In this document: piece by piece, positions 46,901 to 59,279 of the stretch | Layout of the letters: every line of letters begins with the position of its first letter | Numbering within the stretch: the stretch's first letter is position 1 | From: Oenanthe sinensis | Lineage: Eukaryota; Streptophyta; Magnoliopsida; Apiales; Apiaceae | Reading direction: 5' to 3' | DNA length: 64,000 nucleotides | Assembly (NCBI GenBank): GCA_028671895.1 | Contig: JAPMAC010000196.1 | Coordinates: 496,001-560,000 of the forward strand | The notes under the pieces: generated by a model | Databases searched by the model: none | Seen by the model: the letters and a program-made list of their open reading frames with translations, nothing else | What the model was told of the DNA's origin: nothing | Program-made: the position numbers and the translations under genes

Positions 46901-49897
46901 CTGACTTTTCAAGAAGTTCAGAGTCGTCTCAGAATTAGGTTGAAAGAGATTCGAACTGACTCACGATGAGCAATCTTAACAACCTATACATACTCTAACT
47001 TTTCGAGAAGTTCAGAGTAGCAGAAGAATTAAGTGATAAATGAATAAAACAGTTCAACGTGAAATGCCGACGTGCATTTCCAATGACAACAATGAACTAA
47101 GTAGTTCCAAGCACAACAAAAATGTATAATCATAGAATTTATCATCAAGTCAAAGAATTCAAGAATTTTGGCATCACCATGAATAAATAATATTCTGATA
47201 TGGAGTAAAATAATAGAGTTTGAAACTTGTCTGGAGTCCAAGGAATGCTATTCCAACTTCTCCACGTTCTACACTTAAAACTTTTGTTTTCAAAATCTAT
47301 CGACCCAAGACGCTTATTAGGCCTAAGCGACTGTCTTTTCTGCAGAAAATCGGGCATGGCCTTTTCGTAAATCGGACTATCCACCTGTTTTCAAACCAAG
47401 CCAATCAACAATTCATTTCAATATCCAACACTTTCTCCAACAACAAACATTTATCATTTTCAACTATTTCCTCTTAGAAATCATATGTTAAAATATTAAC
47501 CACCATTTCAATTTGTACCATTCTTGGTATACAACTAGGCAAGATTAAAAGTAACAACTTTCATGTTTTAATCATTTCGAAATGAGTCATCTAACTCACT
47601 CGACTTTAATTCCCAAACTGCTTCGTGATTGTTAAACCTCATGTTGTTGATAGCTCGGATCTCAATGCTACTCAACAACCTATCTTGAGTCCAAACGTGA
47701 TCATTACAACTCGTACTTTGTCATTTTATTAACTCTTATTTTGCCCGACATTTTACCTTCTCGGGCCTACTTTAGCCATTCGTAAAACTATTCTCTCAAT
47801 AGTTTTTAATCAAGTTCTTTGCACCTACGCATAGTCATGATGTTTCTTAACAACTTTCGTTACTAGGCCGACTCGAGACAAGTTCTCTAACTTGCTCGAA
47901 ATCGTTTCCCAAAACGATTACTTTACATTTTTCTCATGTTCATTTCATTCTCACACCCTGTTTTCTAGCATTTTTAATAAATTGGAAATTAATCCATTTG
48001 ACATGATTCCTTTTCTCAGGTCTTCCTTGTACTACTAACATCATGCCATAAAAATTTCAACTCGAGCTAAGGTCATTAGCTAGGTGAAACAATTCTCCAA
48101 AGTTCAATGTATAAACAATTTATAGGTTATGAACAACCTTTACTAAAATCGTTATATCTCCTAGCTCGTTAATCCAATCGACTCACCGTTTGAGGCTACG
48201 CAAACTAGACTCCAATTATAACATAGACCCAGAAAATACACAGTCCATAAACGGTGTTAAGTATTCCAAACAATTCATTCAAAATAGGGCAGTAACAGTG
48301 GCTCCAGAATTCATGTTTCTGAAATTTACTATTACATGCCTTGCACTCATCCAATTTTAATAAATCAGATTTTACTCCTTTTAATCCAATTCTTTTTCCC
48401 AGGTAATCTCAGATGTTCCAAGTATTTTAAATAAAAGTTTCAAGATTTATGGAGCCCCCTAACTAGGGTGATCATAGCTCCAAAGTTCGTAGAAACAGAA
48501 TGGTTAGGTTTCTGCGCTACCTTTATTAAATCGGCCATATCTTTTTGCTCGTAAATCCGAATGACGCAAAATTAGCGCGCAAACGATCTAGAGACTATCT
48601 ACTATCTAACCATATCATCCATAAGCCAAGAACAGTGACTGAATGTTCCCAGATTTTCTGGACAGTTTACAGCAGTAAGGTTCTAAAAAAAATTGGCATG
48701 GTTCCGTTTGTACGTTCGTCGTTTGCCTCATTTTAAGCTTATCCAATTCAACCCAAACGACTTCCATATATTTTACACTACTACTTGGGAATGTACTCAA
48801 GACATCCCAAGCCCAAACACAATTTAATAACACTCCAAACATTACTAATAATTCACCCAACTTCTTCACCACTGCAACTAGCTTTTAAAACTGTTTTACT
48901 AATTCACAAACAATCAATTCTCTCCATCCTCTTAACATCCACAAGCCTTAATCAAATCATCTCTACATTACACAACTATGGCCAACAAAACAAGCACCTT
49001 TACATATGATCAAAACCACAACATAGCATGTTAAAATCACATAAACATCATATAGCTAGGGCTTGGGTTTTTCAAGCCATTCATGCTTCACTACTACTAC
49101 CCATAACATATATAAGCTATAACAAGCATCAATCAAGCTATAGGAATCCAAGAATCCAAGAAAACAAATTTTCAATTTTCGTAGTTACTGTTCATTAGAA
49201 CTTCTTTGAATCATAACTCAAGATTCCATGGATGGAATGAAATGAAATCTAAGACAAGCGTAGTAGGAGTCGGTACCTTCGATTTGAGCTATTAAACGCA
49301 AGAAACAAGCAAGAATCGAGTGAGTTCTTGATTTTTCTTCTTCCTTGCTCCATGCCATCAGCCGAAGCTTGAAAAAGGGGGGGGGGAACTGATTTTTGTT
49401 TAGTGTGGGGTGAAAGCTCGATATTTAATAAGGCTTGCGCGGGAGTCGCGTAATTTCCCGACAACGTTTTAATCTCTCGTTCTCGTTCTCTTTTCTTTCA
49501 TCCCACCTAAGTTTTAAAACTTAAAATCTCATATTATGATTCTAATATAATTTAGAATCATTAAATTAATACTCTTTAATTGTTTCGAGAATTTACGAAA
49601 CAATTCTCCGAATAAACACTAATTACTTACACCGTCTCTCAATTTCTGATACGACTTCTATCCGGACTTCAAATTCATTTTTGTTAGACCAAAAATAATT
49701 ATAAGTCTCATATTGTTTGCATATGCTACCGTAACACCGATACGCATATTTTCGAATATCCCGTATATTAAGAATACGGTCTCACACTTGAAGTACCTTA
49801 TGAAGAAAATAAATTCGTAAAATCATTTATTCATAAAATGAAAAATTTTATCCAAAAATCTTAATAACCCCAAGCGTCAAAAATACGGGTTATTACA
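43970..49897 (-). repeat. Element G 3' LTR (left)
   Basis: 5928 bases. Parts in plus coordinates: conserved terminus shared with S1 and G0, 69-bp minisatellite (45174-45903), AT-rich zone with TTTAAATAATATTTAATC repeats (46230-46660), a region with two diverged copies of one segment (about 47956-48330 and 48330-48610), a ten-base G run (49377-49386) and a terminal part shared with S1 and G0. No gene; short frames here recur at the same offsets in the right LTR. Confidence 0.93.
45174..45903. repeat. Minisatellite in left LTR of G
   Basis: About ten to eleven units of 66-70 bases containing GAAGGGAATTTAATACGACC and CACAGGATTTC, homologous to the 69-bp array of G0. Units alternate between AACTCGACAATCC and AACAACGACAATCC spacers. 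Confidence 0.9.
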
Positions 49898-49910
49898 GTC
49901 TCCCCTCCTT
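49898..49910 (-). other. Element G polypurine tract
   Basis: On the minus strand AAGGAGGGGAGAC lies directly before the LTR start TGTAATAACCCG. Just before it (plus 49911-49935) the sequence GAGGACGGAATCC is the usual 3' end of a gypsy pol reading frame. Confidence 0.9.
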
Positions 49911-50040
49911 AAAAGGATTCCGTCCTCGGAATTCATACGAGAACAACCGAGGTTACTATTTTCACACCTCGCTTTCTAATTTCTAGGTTGAGACTCCAAC
50001 CTTCTTGGTTTCGTACAACAACCTCATTAGCGTTATTGTT

Positions 50041-50720
50041 TCACTTCTCAAAACTTTCTTTATATAGTCGAGGGTCTTTATACACCTCCTTAATATACTC
50101 TGAGACCTTGAAGGATTCAATACTCCTCGAGCTTAAGTTCTCTTGCTTACTAAATCTCGTTACTTCTTTCCACGATAATGCTTTAAGCAACACGAAGCCT
50201 CTCGCTTCATACTCCCCAAATTTGCTTTGTCTACCTTGAGTTATCGTCAATCGCTTCCCATACTAAAACTTGTATCCCATGTCTGTCAACCGGTCCATAT
50301 CCCCAGTTATCTATCATTCATCAGTTTTGCCCTTAACGCAAAGTAGATCAATACTTTCGTTCGCACTAACTTCGTAAGGTGGCATGACTATATATGAGTA
50401 GTAACCAGAGTCATATAAAAGCTCTCACTGTAGTAAGTAACTACCACCACTCCTTTTTGAAATCCAAGGTACAACTTTCTATAGAAAGATAACCTTGTAC
50501 ATAATTTTAATAGAGATCTTTTCAATGAAGATCATTGTAACAAAACAACCAGAGTGATTTGTAGATCACTAAGCTCACTTTCGAATGTATATGAGAGATA
50601 AGGAAGAAATTAATTTGGATATGACTGAGAGCAACCATATTTGTACTCAAGATGGCCAGTCTTTAGTACTTTCTGGCTTATAATACATAATCGAGTGGTT
50701 ACCCACCAGACTTTTGTCAC
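50041..50720 (-). pseudogene. Gypsy integrase C-terminal remnant in G
   Basis: The minus-strand frame at 50250-50041 has FVLLKALSWKEVTRFSKQEN followed by LSSRSIESFKV, which fits the C-terminal segment of Ty3/gypsy integrases (a LLKVSPWKG...KLSPR-type block) with several substitutions. Upstream, at about 50371-50385, MPPYE marks the end of the integrase core, and SQKVLKTGHLEYK near 50690 may be the end of the zinc-finger part. Stops and frameshifts lie between them. The order and the closeness to the polypurine tract agree with the minus orientation of G. Confidence 0.75.
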
Positions 50721-53290
50721 ACATACAAGAAGTCACACCATATGCCTTATTTATCTCAATCGGATGAAAAATAATTAACATTTAGAAGAAAATCATTTTG
50801 AAAGGGAGAGAAAATATAGTTTGAGATTTTCATTCCTTAATGCATTACGAACTCAATATACAACAGTCCCTAGTCATTTAGGAACCTACTTATAAAATCC
50901 CCAAATTTCTTATTTCTCATTTCTATTCTTTCCGAATGAATAAATCCTTAAGACTTTTAGGGTCTTTGTACCTTCTCCGCTTCTATTCATTCAAGTGATG
51001 TTTCCACAGGTTAAGTGCAACCGTTATGGCTATTTCCCCCAATTCGTGATTAGGATACCTTAATTCATGTTCCTTCAGTTACCCCGATGCATAGATTATT
51101 TCTACTATGTTGCTTCCGCACCCAATCAATCCCTCAAAAGACATGTAATTATTAATTACAAGATTCACCTTTCATCATCTAGTACTTACCATATCAGGAC
51201 AATTACTCATATTTGTCCTTTACTTTCCTCAAACTTTCTTCGCCACTTACTGTATGTTTCGCAATTTAAACTCATTTCACCCAAAACTCATTCTTATGGA
51301 ATTTGTCATCCAACCTCTTTTCTCTTAATATATCCAAGGCTATATACATTTCTCCCTTCGGGTTCTTCATCTGTAATCTTCGAGCAGATCGAAATATCCA
51401 CTATGAAGACTTCGACAACTTGTCAAATTATTTCTTAACATTCCAATCAAATCCTTAAAAGGTACAGGTGCATACATTAATATAACCTACCTCATCAAAG
51501 ACTCATACTGTCCTTATCATGTTCTCAATGCCATCCTTGGCATACTATCAAGGCAAATATTTATTTAGTGATAATATATCCTCAACATATTTTCTCTAGT
51601 AGACTAATTTCTTCGAGTGGTCGAATATTATGTCTATCCATATTATGGATATCCAATATTGGTTACTAAATTAACCAATTCACTTAATCCATTCTCACCA
51701 AGGCATGCGCAGTCTCATGCCGCTGTCCGTTTCCTTTACAAACAACCCATGTGCACCTCTTAGTAACACTTTCAATAAATAGTCTTTATAACTGAGGGAC
51801 TAACCCTCTCAGGCTGCCAGAGGCCATCTTCTAAGATGCCTCCAATGGTAAAGTTGCTCATAACACTAGGTCAATGATGAATGACGTGATCTCCATTGGT
51901 GGTAACCCCAAAATATCACTAAAGGTTATTTTTCCCAATTCTTTAACTACTCTCTTTATTGAATAGTTCCTTTTTCATATCCATTACTGGTGCCCCACAA
52001 CTTAGCATCCAAAGCGTAATACACTTTTTATTCGAGTCTTAATTCAAACCTTCTTAAATTATCTCTCCATAATTAAAACATGTCATCCCTTCTTTTAGGG
52101 CAATCATTAACATAACATCTAGACTTTACAATTATAGCTTCTTGCTGTCCATTTTACATATTCTCCCATATCAGGCTCACTGTTTAGTAAGTGAGGCCTC
52201 GATTGGCTTGGGTGAACCATAATTAACAGTACACCAACCCACCCATAATTCTTAATCCACTGTTCTTCCAGAAGTAGAACTCTGATTCCTGGTTAAAAGT
52301 TCATAAGAATTCTTACTGAATCAACGACCTTATTAGGCCTCAACCAAATACTTTTCAGAAATTTAGTATCATCAATGACTACTCGGACCACTCTCTAGTC
52401 CGAAATTCCACTATTAAAACAAGTAATTTCATATAAGCCTTTATGCCATAACTCATTTATACTAGTTAATCCGACCACCATATTTGTAATGTGGCGGTCA
52501 TCTCTATCCCAAGGCTTACTTTAATCCAACATCCTTAATATATTCAAAAATTATATCAAGTGTGTATCTCATCTCTTTGTTGCGACTCTACATTGTATGC
52601 ATACCATACATCATTTAAACTAAGGCTTTACTTTTTACTCTCAAAGAATCCTCAACAGAATCCTCAATATTACTCATATATAGATGGCTATATTCTTTAA
52701 GCCATACTACTCCATTTTACCCTGAAACATTCCATTTACACGCCTTCTTATTTCTAAATTTCATCAAACCAATGGGAACGTATTTTCCACACAAAATTGG
52801 GCATGACCTATTCATATATTGGACTATGCCCGGTGTAAAAACACCTCAATTATAATTCCAAAACATTCACAGTTCCCAAACATCAACATCTCATCAATCA
52901 CTTATAACATAATGTATACCAAAAGGAAAAATAACTATGACTCACTATATATAAATATACCCACTCTCGAGTATCCACAAGTCAGTCAACAACAATTTTA
53001 ATGGTCAATATCATGGACCATCAATCACATTCGCTCCATAATTCTCAAGATGTCATTCTCACCCATAAATCCTCTTACTCAGATGAGTCTCCTCGTCTAG
53101 TGTTCGACATCTTTGTAAGGAAAGTTCTTATTATCTTTCCTAACTATCCTTATATGAGCATGCCAGCCTCATAATATAAATCACTGCTACATCCGATAGC
53201 CCGAATATGAACTCGACCTGAGCTCACTCTTTATTAATCTTATCCAAACATAACTCGTAACTCTCTCGTTCCTGAGTACTATAACCTAGA

Positions 53291-53302
53291 GCTCTGATAC
53301 CA
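53291..53302 (-). other. Element G primer-binding site (tRNA-iMet)
   Basis: GCTCTGATACCA on the plus strand, four bases from the LTR start at 53307. It is TGGTATCAGAGC on the minus strand, complementary to initiator-Met tRNA, and shows that the right repeat is the 5' LTR. Confidence 0.92.
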
Positions 53303-54510
53303 TCTCTGTGACGCCCCCAGATCCGGGGTCAGGGATCCGGGTCATCACGGTCCAATTTTCACCACAATAACATCATTCACCTGCTTTAACCATTATAATA
53401 AACAAACATAAAAGCAGTGACCCCAAATCAAGCACACAACTCGAGTTATAGTCTCAGGGAACGAACTTAAAATAATAACGGTTATTACAAACCAATGTAA
53501 CCTCAGGATCTCACACTATTAATATAACTTCCACATGATGTTATATTAGAAGTAAACATTAATCCAAGATCTATTGTCACATTACATATTTTTCAACAAT
53601 TCTAGGATTCTAATCTGGAATCCCGCCTTTCTTGCACCATTTATCAAAGTCCTGAACCTGACTAGCTCAAGCTCGAATCTTCATGTTCCTGAACATAATA
53701 CTTGAGGTAGACAATTCATAGTCATCTCTTTCTGCAAGATATAAGATTTACAAAAAGCAAGAATGAGCCAAAGAATGCTCAGCAAGTTATTTATCAGAAT
53801 ATTTCAAGGAAAAGGTGATAGCCATAATTATCCCAACTGGATATTCAACAACAACAGTATATAACTTACAATATGAGTGAAGATGTATAACCCATTATAT
53901 CTCGACAATAACGGAAGCAAAGTTCACGAGACAAGAAGATGTTCATGATAAGAACGCAATTCAAGTTACTGCAATACAACAATCTAAGTTCACAGATTTT
54001 GGGAACGATAGAATCGACATTTTAGCACAATGGCATCAACCATAGGGTACAATTTATTTGAGCATCAATAAGAAGGCAGTTCAAGATACTGCGATAAGAA
54101 TCAATAAAATCTCAACAGTTCCCATTAACACTATTGTTAGTGTAGGAACAGTGACATTGATATATGCAAATAACACCGTACTCAAAACAACCAAACCAAC
54201 TCAGAGTGGATTACATTCCCGTTGACACTATCGGTAACTCAGCACCTAGGCTTTCGTTACAGTGCAACGTCAAATTCCAATTGGAAGAATCGGGCATAAT
54301 CTGGAGATTTCTCGACACCCTATTGTACCCGATGATCATTCGCATGTACAATAGCAACTCACTTTCTCTACTAGTAGAAGGACAACCCCTTATCGGGACG
54401 TCACCCTAGGCAACTAATGGGCCTTTAGGTTACGGCTGGGTCGGGTGCCATCGACCCCCTTCGCAACCTTTCTCCAGTCCCTGATGAATACTTAAACATT
54501 CATCAAACTT

Positions 54511-55240
54511 CTAGAAGGAGATTTAATTGAACCTTCTAGACAACAACAATCCACTCTATGATTTCAATCAACTGTTAAGAAAGGGAATTTAATACGACCT
54601 TCCAGAACAACAACGACAATCCATCACAGGATTTCAATCAGCAGATAGGGAAGGGAATTTAATACAACCTTCCAGAACAACAACGACAATCCATCACAGG
54701 ATTTCAATCAAAAGATAGGGAAGGGAATTTAATATGACCTTCCAGAACAACTCGACAATCCATCACAGGATTTCGATTAACAGATAAGGAATGGAATTTA
54801 ATACGACCTTCCAGAACAACTCGACAATCCATCACAGGATTTCGATTAACAGATAAGGAAGGAAATTTAATACAACCTTCCAGAACAACAATGACAATCC
54901 ATCACAGGATTTCAATCAACAGATACGGAAGGGAATTTAATACGACCTTCCAGAACAACAACGACAATCCATCACAGGATTTCAATCAACAGATAGGGAA
55001 GGGAATTTAATACCACCTTCCAGAACAACAACAATCCATTCTAGGATTTCAATCAACAGATAAGGAAGGGAATTTAATACGACCTTCCAGAACAACTCGA
55101 CAATCCACCACAGGATTTCGATTAACAGATAAGGAAGGAAATTTAATACAACCTTCCAGAACAACAACGACAATCCATCACAGGATTGCAATCAACAGAT
55201 AAGGAAGGGAATTTAATACGACCTTCCAGAACAACAACGA
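54511..55240. repeat. Minisatellite in right LTR of G
   Basis: Same array as in the left LTR with the same unit order and number, and only single-base changes, so the array was fixed before insertion. Confidence 0.9.
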
Positions 55241-58200
55241 CCTATTGTAGATTTCAATATCTGACAATAGCTTGACTCCCGAACGAGGTAGGAGTACTCT
55301 CGAAACACCTGAGTTGACCCACAGTCAACACATTTAACAAGACAGACCCTTGAATCAAAGAGACTCAAGAACGCGACCGGGGAGCCGCTAATACTAGCTA
55401 AAATAGACTCCACAAAACATTTATCGTTTTGGAGTGAAACCATGGGCCATAAGGCACCAATACAACTGGGAGGAATATCGGAGCCGGACGTTACCTCCTG
55501 AACCTGGAGTTATCGACTCAGAATAAATCCAAAATATCCGAGTCATCGCTCACTATTTATTATCTAATAAAAAATAATAATCAAAGGTGCTTAGACAACT
55601 CCAGAATATTTTTAAAGAACCAATAAATATTTTAATAATATTTAGGAGGCCCATACTAGTCCTCGGAAAATATTAAAAGGATTTAAAAGAATCAATATAT
55701 TTAATTCTAGTATAATCAAGATCATTTGATATTTAAATAATCTCAAATGATTTAACATATTTAAATAATATTTAATCAATATTAAATAATATTTAAATAA
55801 ACCAAAACAGGTTGGAAGTATTTAATCAGTGGTTAAATACCTTTAAAATGTCCCAAAATATTTAAATAATATTTAATCAATATTAAATAATATTTAAATA
55901 ATTTAAAAAGTCCCGAAAGTATTTATTAACCTCTAAATACTTTCTATACTCTTTAAATAATATTTAATAAACTAAATATTATTTAAAACAGTGTACCTCG
56001 ACTAACCGTCGAGACACGCTAGACTACTCCCGGTCGACCATCGAGCACCAAAAAGATGTACTCGACACCAGATTCAGTTATACAAAACTGAAAACAAACG
56101 TCCTCTACTTTTTGAGAAGTTCAGAGGCACGAACACACAGTATATAGTTCCATCTGAATGGAACTTCAAACATCACAGAGCTTTATAACCAATAAACCGT
56201 TATAAAGTCTAGAATTTAGAAAGCTGCTATACGAACTCTGACTTTTCAAGAAGTTCAGAGTCGTCTCAGAATTAGGTTGAAAGAGATTCGAACTGACTCA
56301 CGATGAGCAATCTTAACAACCTATACATACTCTAACTTTTCGAGAAGTTCAGAGTAGCAGAAGAATTAAGTGATAAATGAATAAAACAGTTCAACGTGAA
56401 ATGCCGACGTGCATTTCCAATGACAACAATGAACTAAGTAGTTCCAAGCACAACAAAAATGTATAATCATAGAATTTATCATCAAGTCAAAGAATTCAAG
56501 AATTTTGGCATCACCATGAATAAATAATATTCTGATATGGAGTAAAATAATAGAGTTGGAAACTTGTCTGGAGTCCAAGGAATGCTATTCCAACTTCTCC
56601 ACGTTCTACACTTAAAACTTTTGTTTTCAAAATCTATCGACCCAAGACGCTTATTAGGCCTAAGCGACTGTCTTTTCTGCAGAAAATCGGGCATGGCCTT
56701 TTCGTAAATCGGACTATCCACCTGTTTTCAAACCAAGCCAATCAACAATTCATTTCAATATCCAACACTTTCTCCAACAACAAACATTTATCATTTTCAA
56801 CTATTTCCTCTTAGAAATCATATGTTAAAATATTAACCACAATTTCAATTTGTACCATTCTTGGTATACAACTAGGCAAGATTAAAAGTAACAACTTTCA
56901 TGTTTTAATCATTTCGAAATGAGTCATCTAACTCACTCGACTTTAATTCCCAAACTGCTTCGTGATTGTTAAACCTCATGTTGTTGATAGCTCGGATCTC
57001 AATGCTACTCAACAACCTATCTTGAGTCCAAACGTGACCATTACAACTCGTACTTTGTCATTTTATTAACTCTTATTTTGCCCGACATTTCACCTTCTCG
57101 GGCCTACTTTAGCCATTCGTAAAACTATTCTCTCAATAGTTTTTAATCAAGTTCTTTGCACCTACGTATAGTCATGATGTTTCTTAACAACTTTCGTTAC
57201 TAGGCCGACTCGAGACAAGTTCTCTAACTTGCTCGAAATCGTTTCCCAAAACGATTACTTTACATTTTTCTCATGTTCATTTCATTCTCACACCCTGTTT
57301 TCTAGCATTTTTAATAAATTGGAAATTAATCCATTTGACATGATTCCTTTTCTCAGGTCTTCCTTGTACTACTAACATCATGCCATAAAAATTTCAACTC
57401 GAGCTAAGGTCATTAGCTAGGTGAAACAATTCTCCAAAGTTCAATGTATAAACAATTTATAGGTTATGAACAACCTTTACTAAAATCGTTATATCTCCTA
57501 GCTCGTTAATCCAATCGACTCACCGTTTGAGGCTACGCAAACTAGACTCCAATTATAACATAGACCCAGAAAATACACAGTCCATAAACGGTGTTAAGTA
57601 TTCCAAACAATTCATTCAAAACAGGGCAGTAACAGTGGCTCCAGAATTCATGTTTCTGAAATTTACTATTACATGCCTTGCACTCATCCAATTTTAATAA
57701 ATCAGATTTTACTCCTTTTAATCCAATTCTTTTTCCCAGGTAATCTCAGATGTCCAAGTATTTTAAATAAAAGTTTCAAGATTTATGGAGCCCCCTAACT
57801 AGGGTGATCATAGCTCCAAAGTTCGTAGAAACAGAATGGTTAGGTTTCTGCGCTACCTTTATTAAATCGGCCATATCTTTTTGCTCGTAAATCCGAATGA
57901 CGCAAAATTAGCGCGCAAACGATCTAGAGACTATCTACTATCTAACCATATCATCCATAAGCCAAGAACAGTGACTGAATGTTCCCAGATTTTCTGGACA
58001 GTTTACAGCAGTAAGGTTCTAAAAAAAATTGGCATGGTTCCGTTTGTACGTTCGTCGTTTGCCTCATTTTAAACTTATCCAATTCAACCCAAACGACTTC
58101 CATATATTTTACACTACTACTTGGGAATGTACTCAAGACATCCCAAGCCCAAACACAATTTAATAACACTCCAAACATTACTAATAATTCACCCAACTTC

Positions 58201-58713
58201 TTCACCACTGCAACTAGCTTTTAAAACTGTTTTACTAATTCACAAACAATCAATTCTCTCCATCCTCTTAACATCCACAAGCCTTAATCAAATCATCTCT
58301 ACATTACACAACTATGGCCAACAAAACAAGCACCTTTACATATGATCAAAACCACAACATAGCATGTTAAAATCACATAAACATCATATAGCTAGGGCTT
58401 GGGTTTTTCAAGACATTCATGCTTCACTACTACTACCCATAACATATATAAGCTATAACAAGCATCAATCAAGCTATAGGAATCCAAGAATCCAAGAAAA
58501 CAAATTTTCAATTTTCGTAGTTACTGTTCATTCGAACTTCTTTGAATCATAACTCAAGATTCCATGGATGGAATGAAATGAAATCAAAGACAATCGTAGT
58601 AGGAGTCGGTACCTTCGATTTGAGCTATTAAACGCAAGAAACAAGCAAGAATCGAGTGAGTTCTTGATTTTTCTTCTTCCTTGCTCCATGCCATCAGCCG
58701 AAGCTTGAAAAAA

Positions 58714-58765
58714 GGGGGGAGGGGGGGGGGGGGGAGGGGGGGGGGGGGGGAAGGGGGGGGGGGGG
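58714..58765 (+). repeat. Poly-G tract in right LTR of G
   Basis: 52 bases of G interrupted by a few A, where the left LTR has ten G (49377-49386). It contains several G runs long enough for quadruplex formation. Length in the real genome may differ because such tracts are hard to sequence. Confidence 0.85.
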
Positions 58766-59279
58766 AAGAACTGATTTTTGTTTAGTGTGGGGTGAAAGCT
58801 CGATATTTAATAAGGCTTGCACGGGAGTCGCGTAATTTCCCGACAACGTTTTAATCTCTCGTTCTCGTTCTCTTTTCTTTCGTCCCACCTAAGTTTTAAA
58901 ACTTAAAATCTCATATTATGATTCTAATATAATTTAGAATCATTAAATTAATACTCTTTAATTGTTTCGAGAATTTACGAAACAATTCTCCGAATAAACA
59001 CTAATTACTTACACCGTCTCTCAATTTCTGATACGACTTCTATCCGGACTTCAAATTCATTTTTGTTAGACCAAAAATAATTATAAGTCTCATATTGTTT
59101 GCATATGCTACCGTAACACCGATACGCATATTTTCGAATATCCCGTATATTAAGAATATGGTCTCACACTTCAAGTACCTTATGAAGAAAATAAATTCAT
59201 AAAATCATTTATTCATAAAATGAAAAATTTTATCCAAAAATCTTAATAACCCCAAGCATCAAAAATACGGGTTATTACA

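Larger units (their letters stand above)
49898..53306 (-). other. Element G interior, decayed and mostly unrecognisable
   Basis: 3409 bases between the LTRs, without any ORF longer than 123 codons. Apart from the integrase debris near the polypurine tract I recognise no gag, protease or reverse transcriptase. A stretch near 52790-52830 (AAATTGGGCATGACCTATTC) resembles a segment of the LTR at about 47347. MSNTRRGDSS on the minus strand near 53130 could be a Gag start but is too short to call. Confidence 0.8.
43970..59279 (-). mobile_element. Element G: Ty3/gypsy with about 5.9 kb LTRs and decayed interior
   Basis: Two direct repeats, 43970-49897 and 53307-59279, begin TGTGACGCC and end GGGTTATTACA and are flanked by the exact duplication GTATT (43965-43969 and 59280-59284). 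Orientation is minus: the tRNA-iMet primer site is next to the right repeat and the polypurine tract next to the left repeat. By eye the repeats are about 99 percent identical apart from a poly-G expansion. The 3.4 kb interior has only degraded integrase sequence. It splits the reverse transcriptase of D. Confidence 0.93.
53307..59279 (-). repeat. Element G 5' LTR (right)
   Basis: 5973 bases, collinear with the left LTR from end to end. Differences are scattered single bases, mostly within the first 1.2 kb and the minisatellite (54511-55240), plus the expanded G tract at 58714-58765. It contains no gene. Confidence 0.93.

Noticed and set aside
51067..51438. 123-codon plus-strand frame in the interior of G
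   Set aside because: It is antisense to the element and shows no recognisable domain or biased composition; it fits a chance frame in decayed DNA.
53291..53302. Fragment of a tRNA gene
   Set aside because: It is a 12-base primer-binding site complementary to tRNA-iMet, without a cloverleaf; the same holds at 6654 and 27955.
58694..58888. Minus-strand Pro-rich frame
   Set aside because: The Pro run is only the translation of the expanded poly-G tract in the LTR.
43970..59279. Segmental duplication of a 5.9 kb locus with paired genes
   Set aside because: The repeats have TG...CA ends, a primer site, a polypurine tract and a 5-bp duplication, so they are LTRs; the repeated short frames are not genes.
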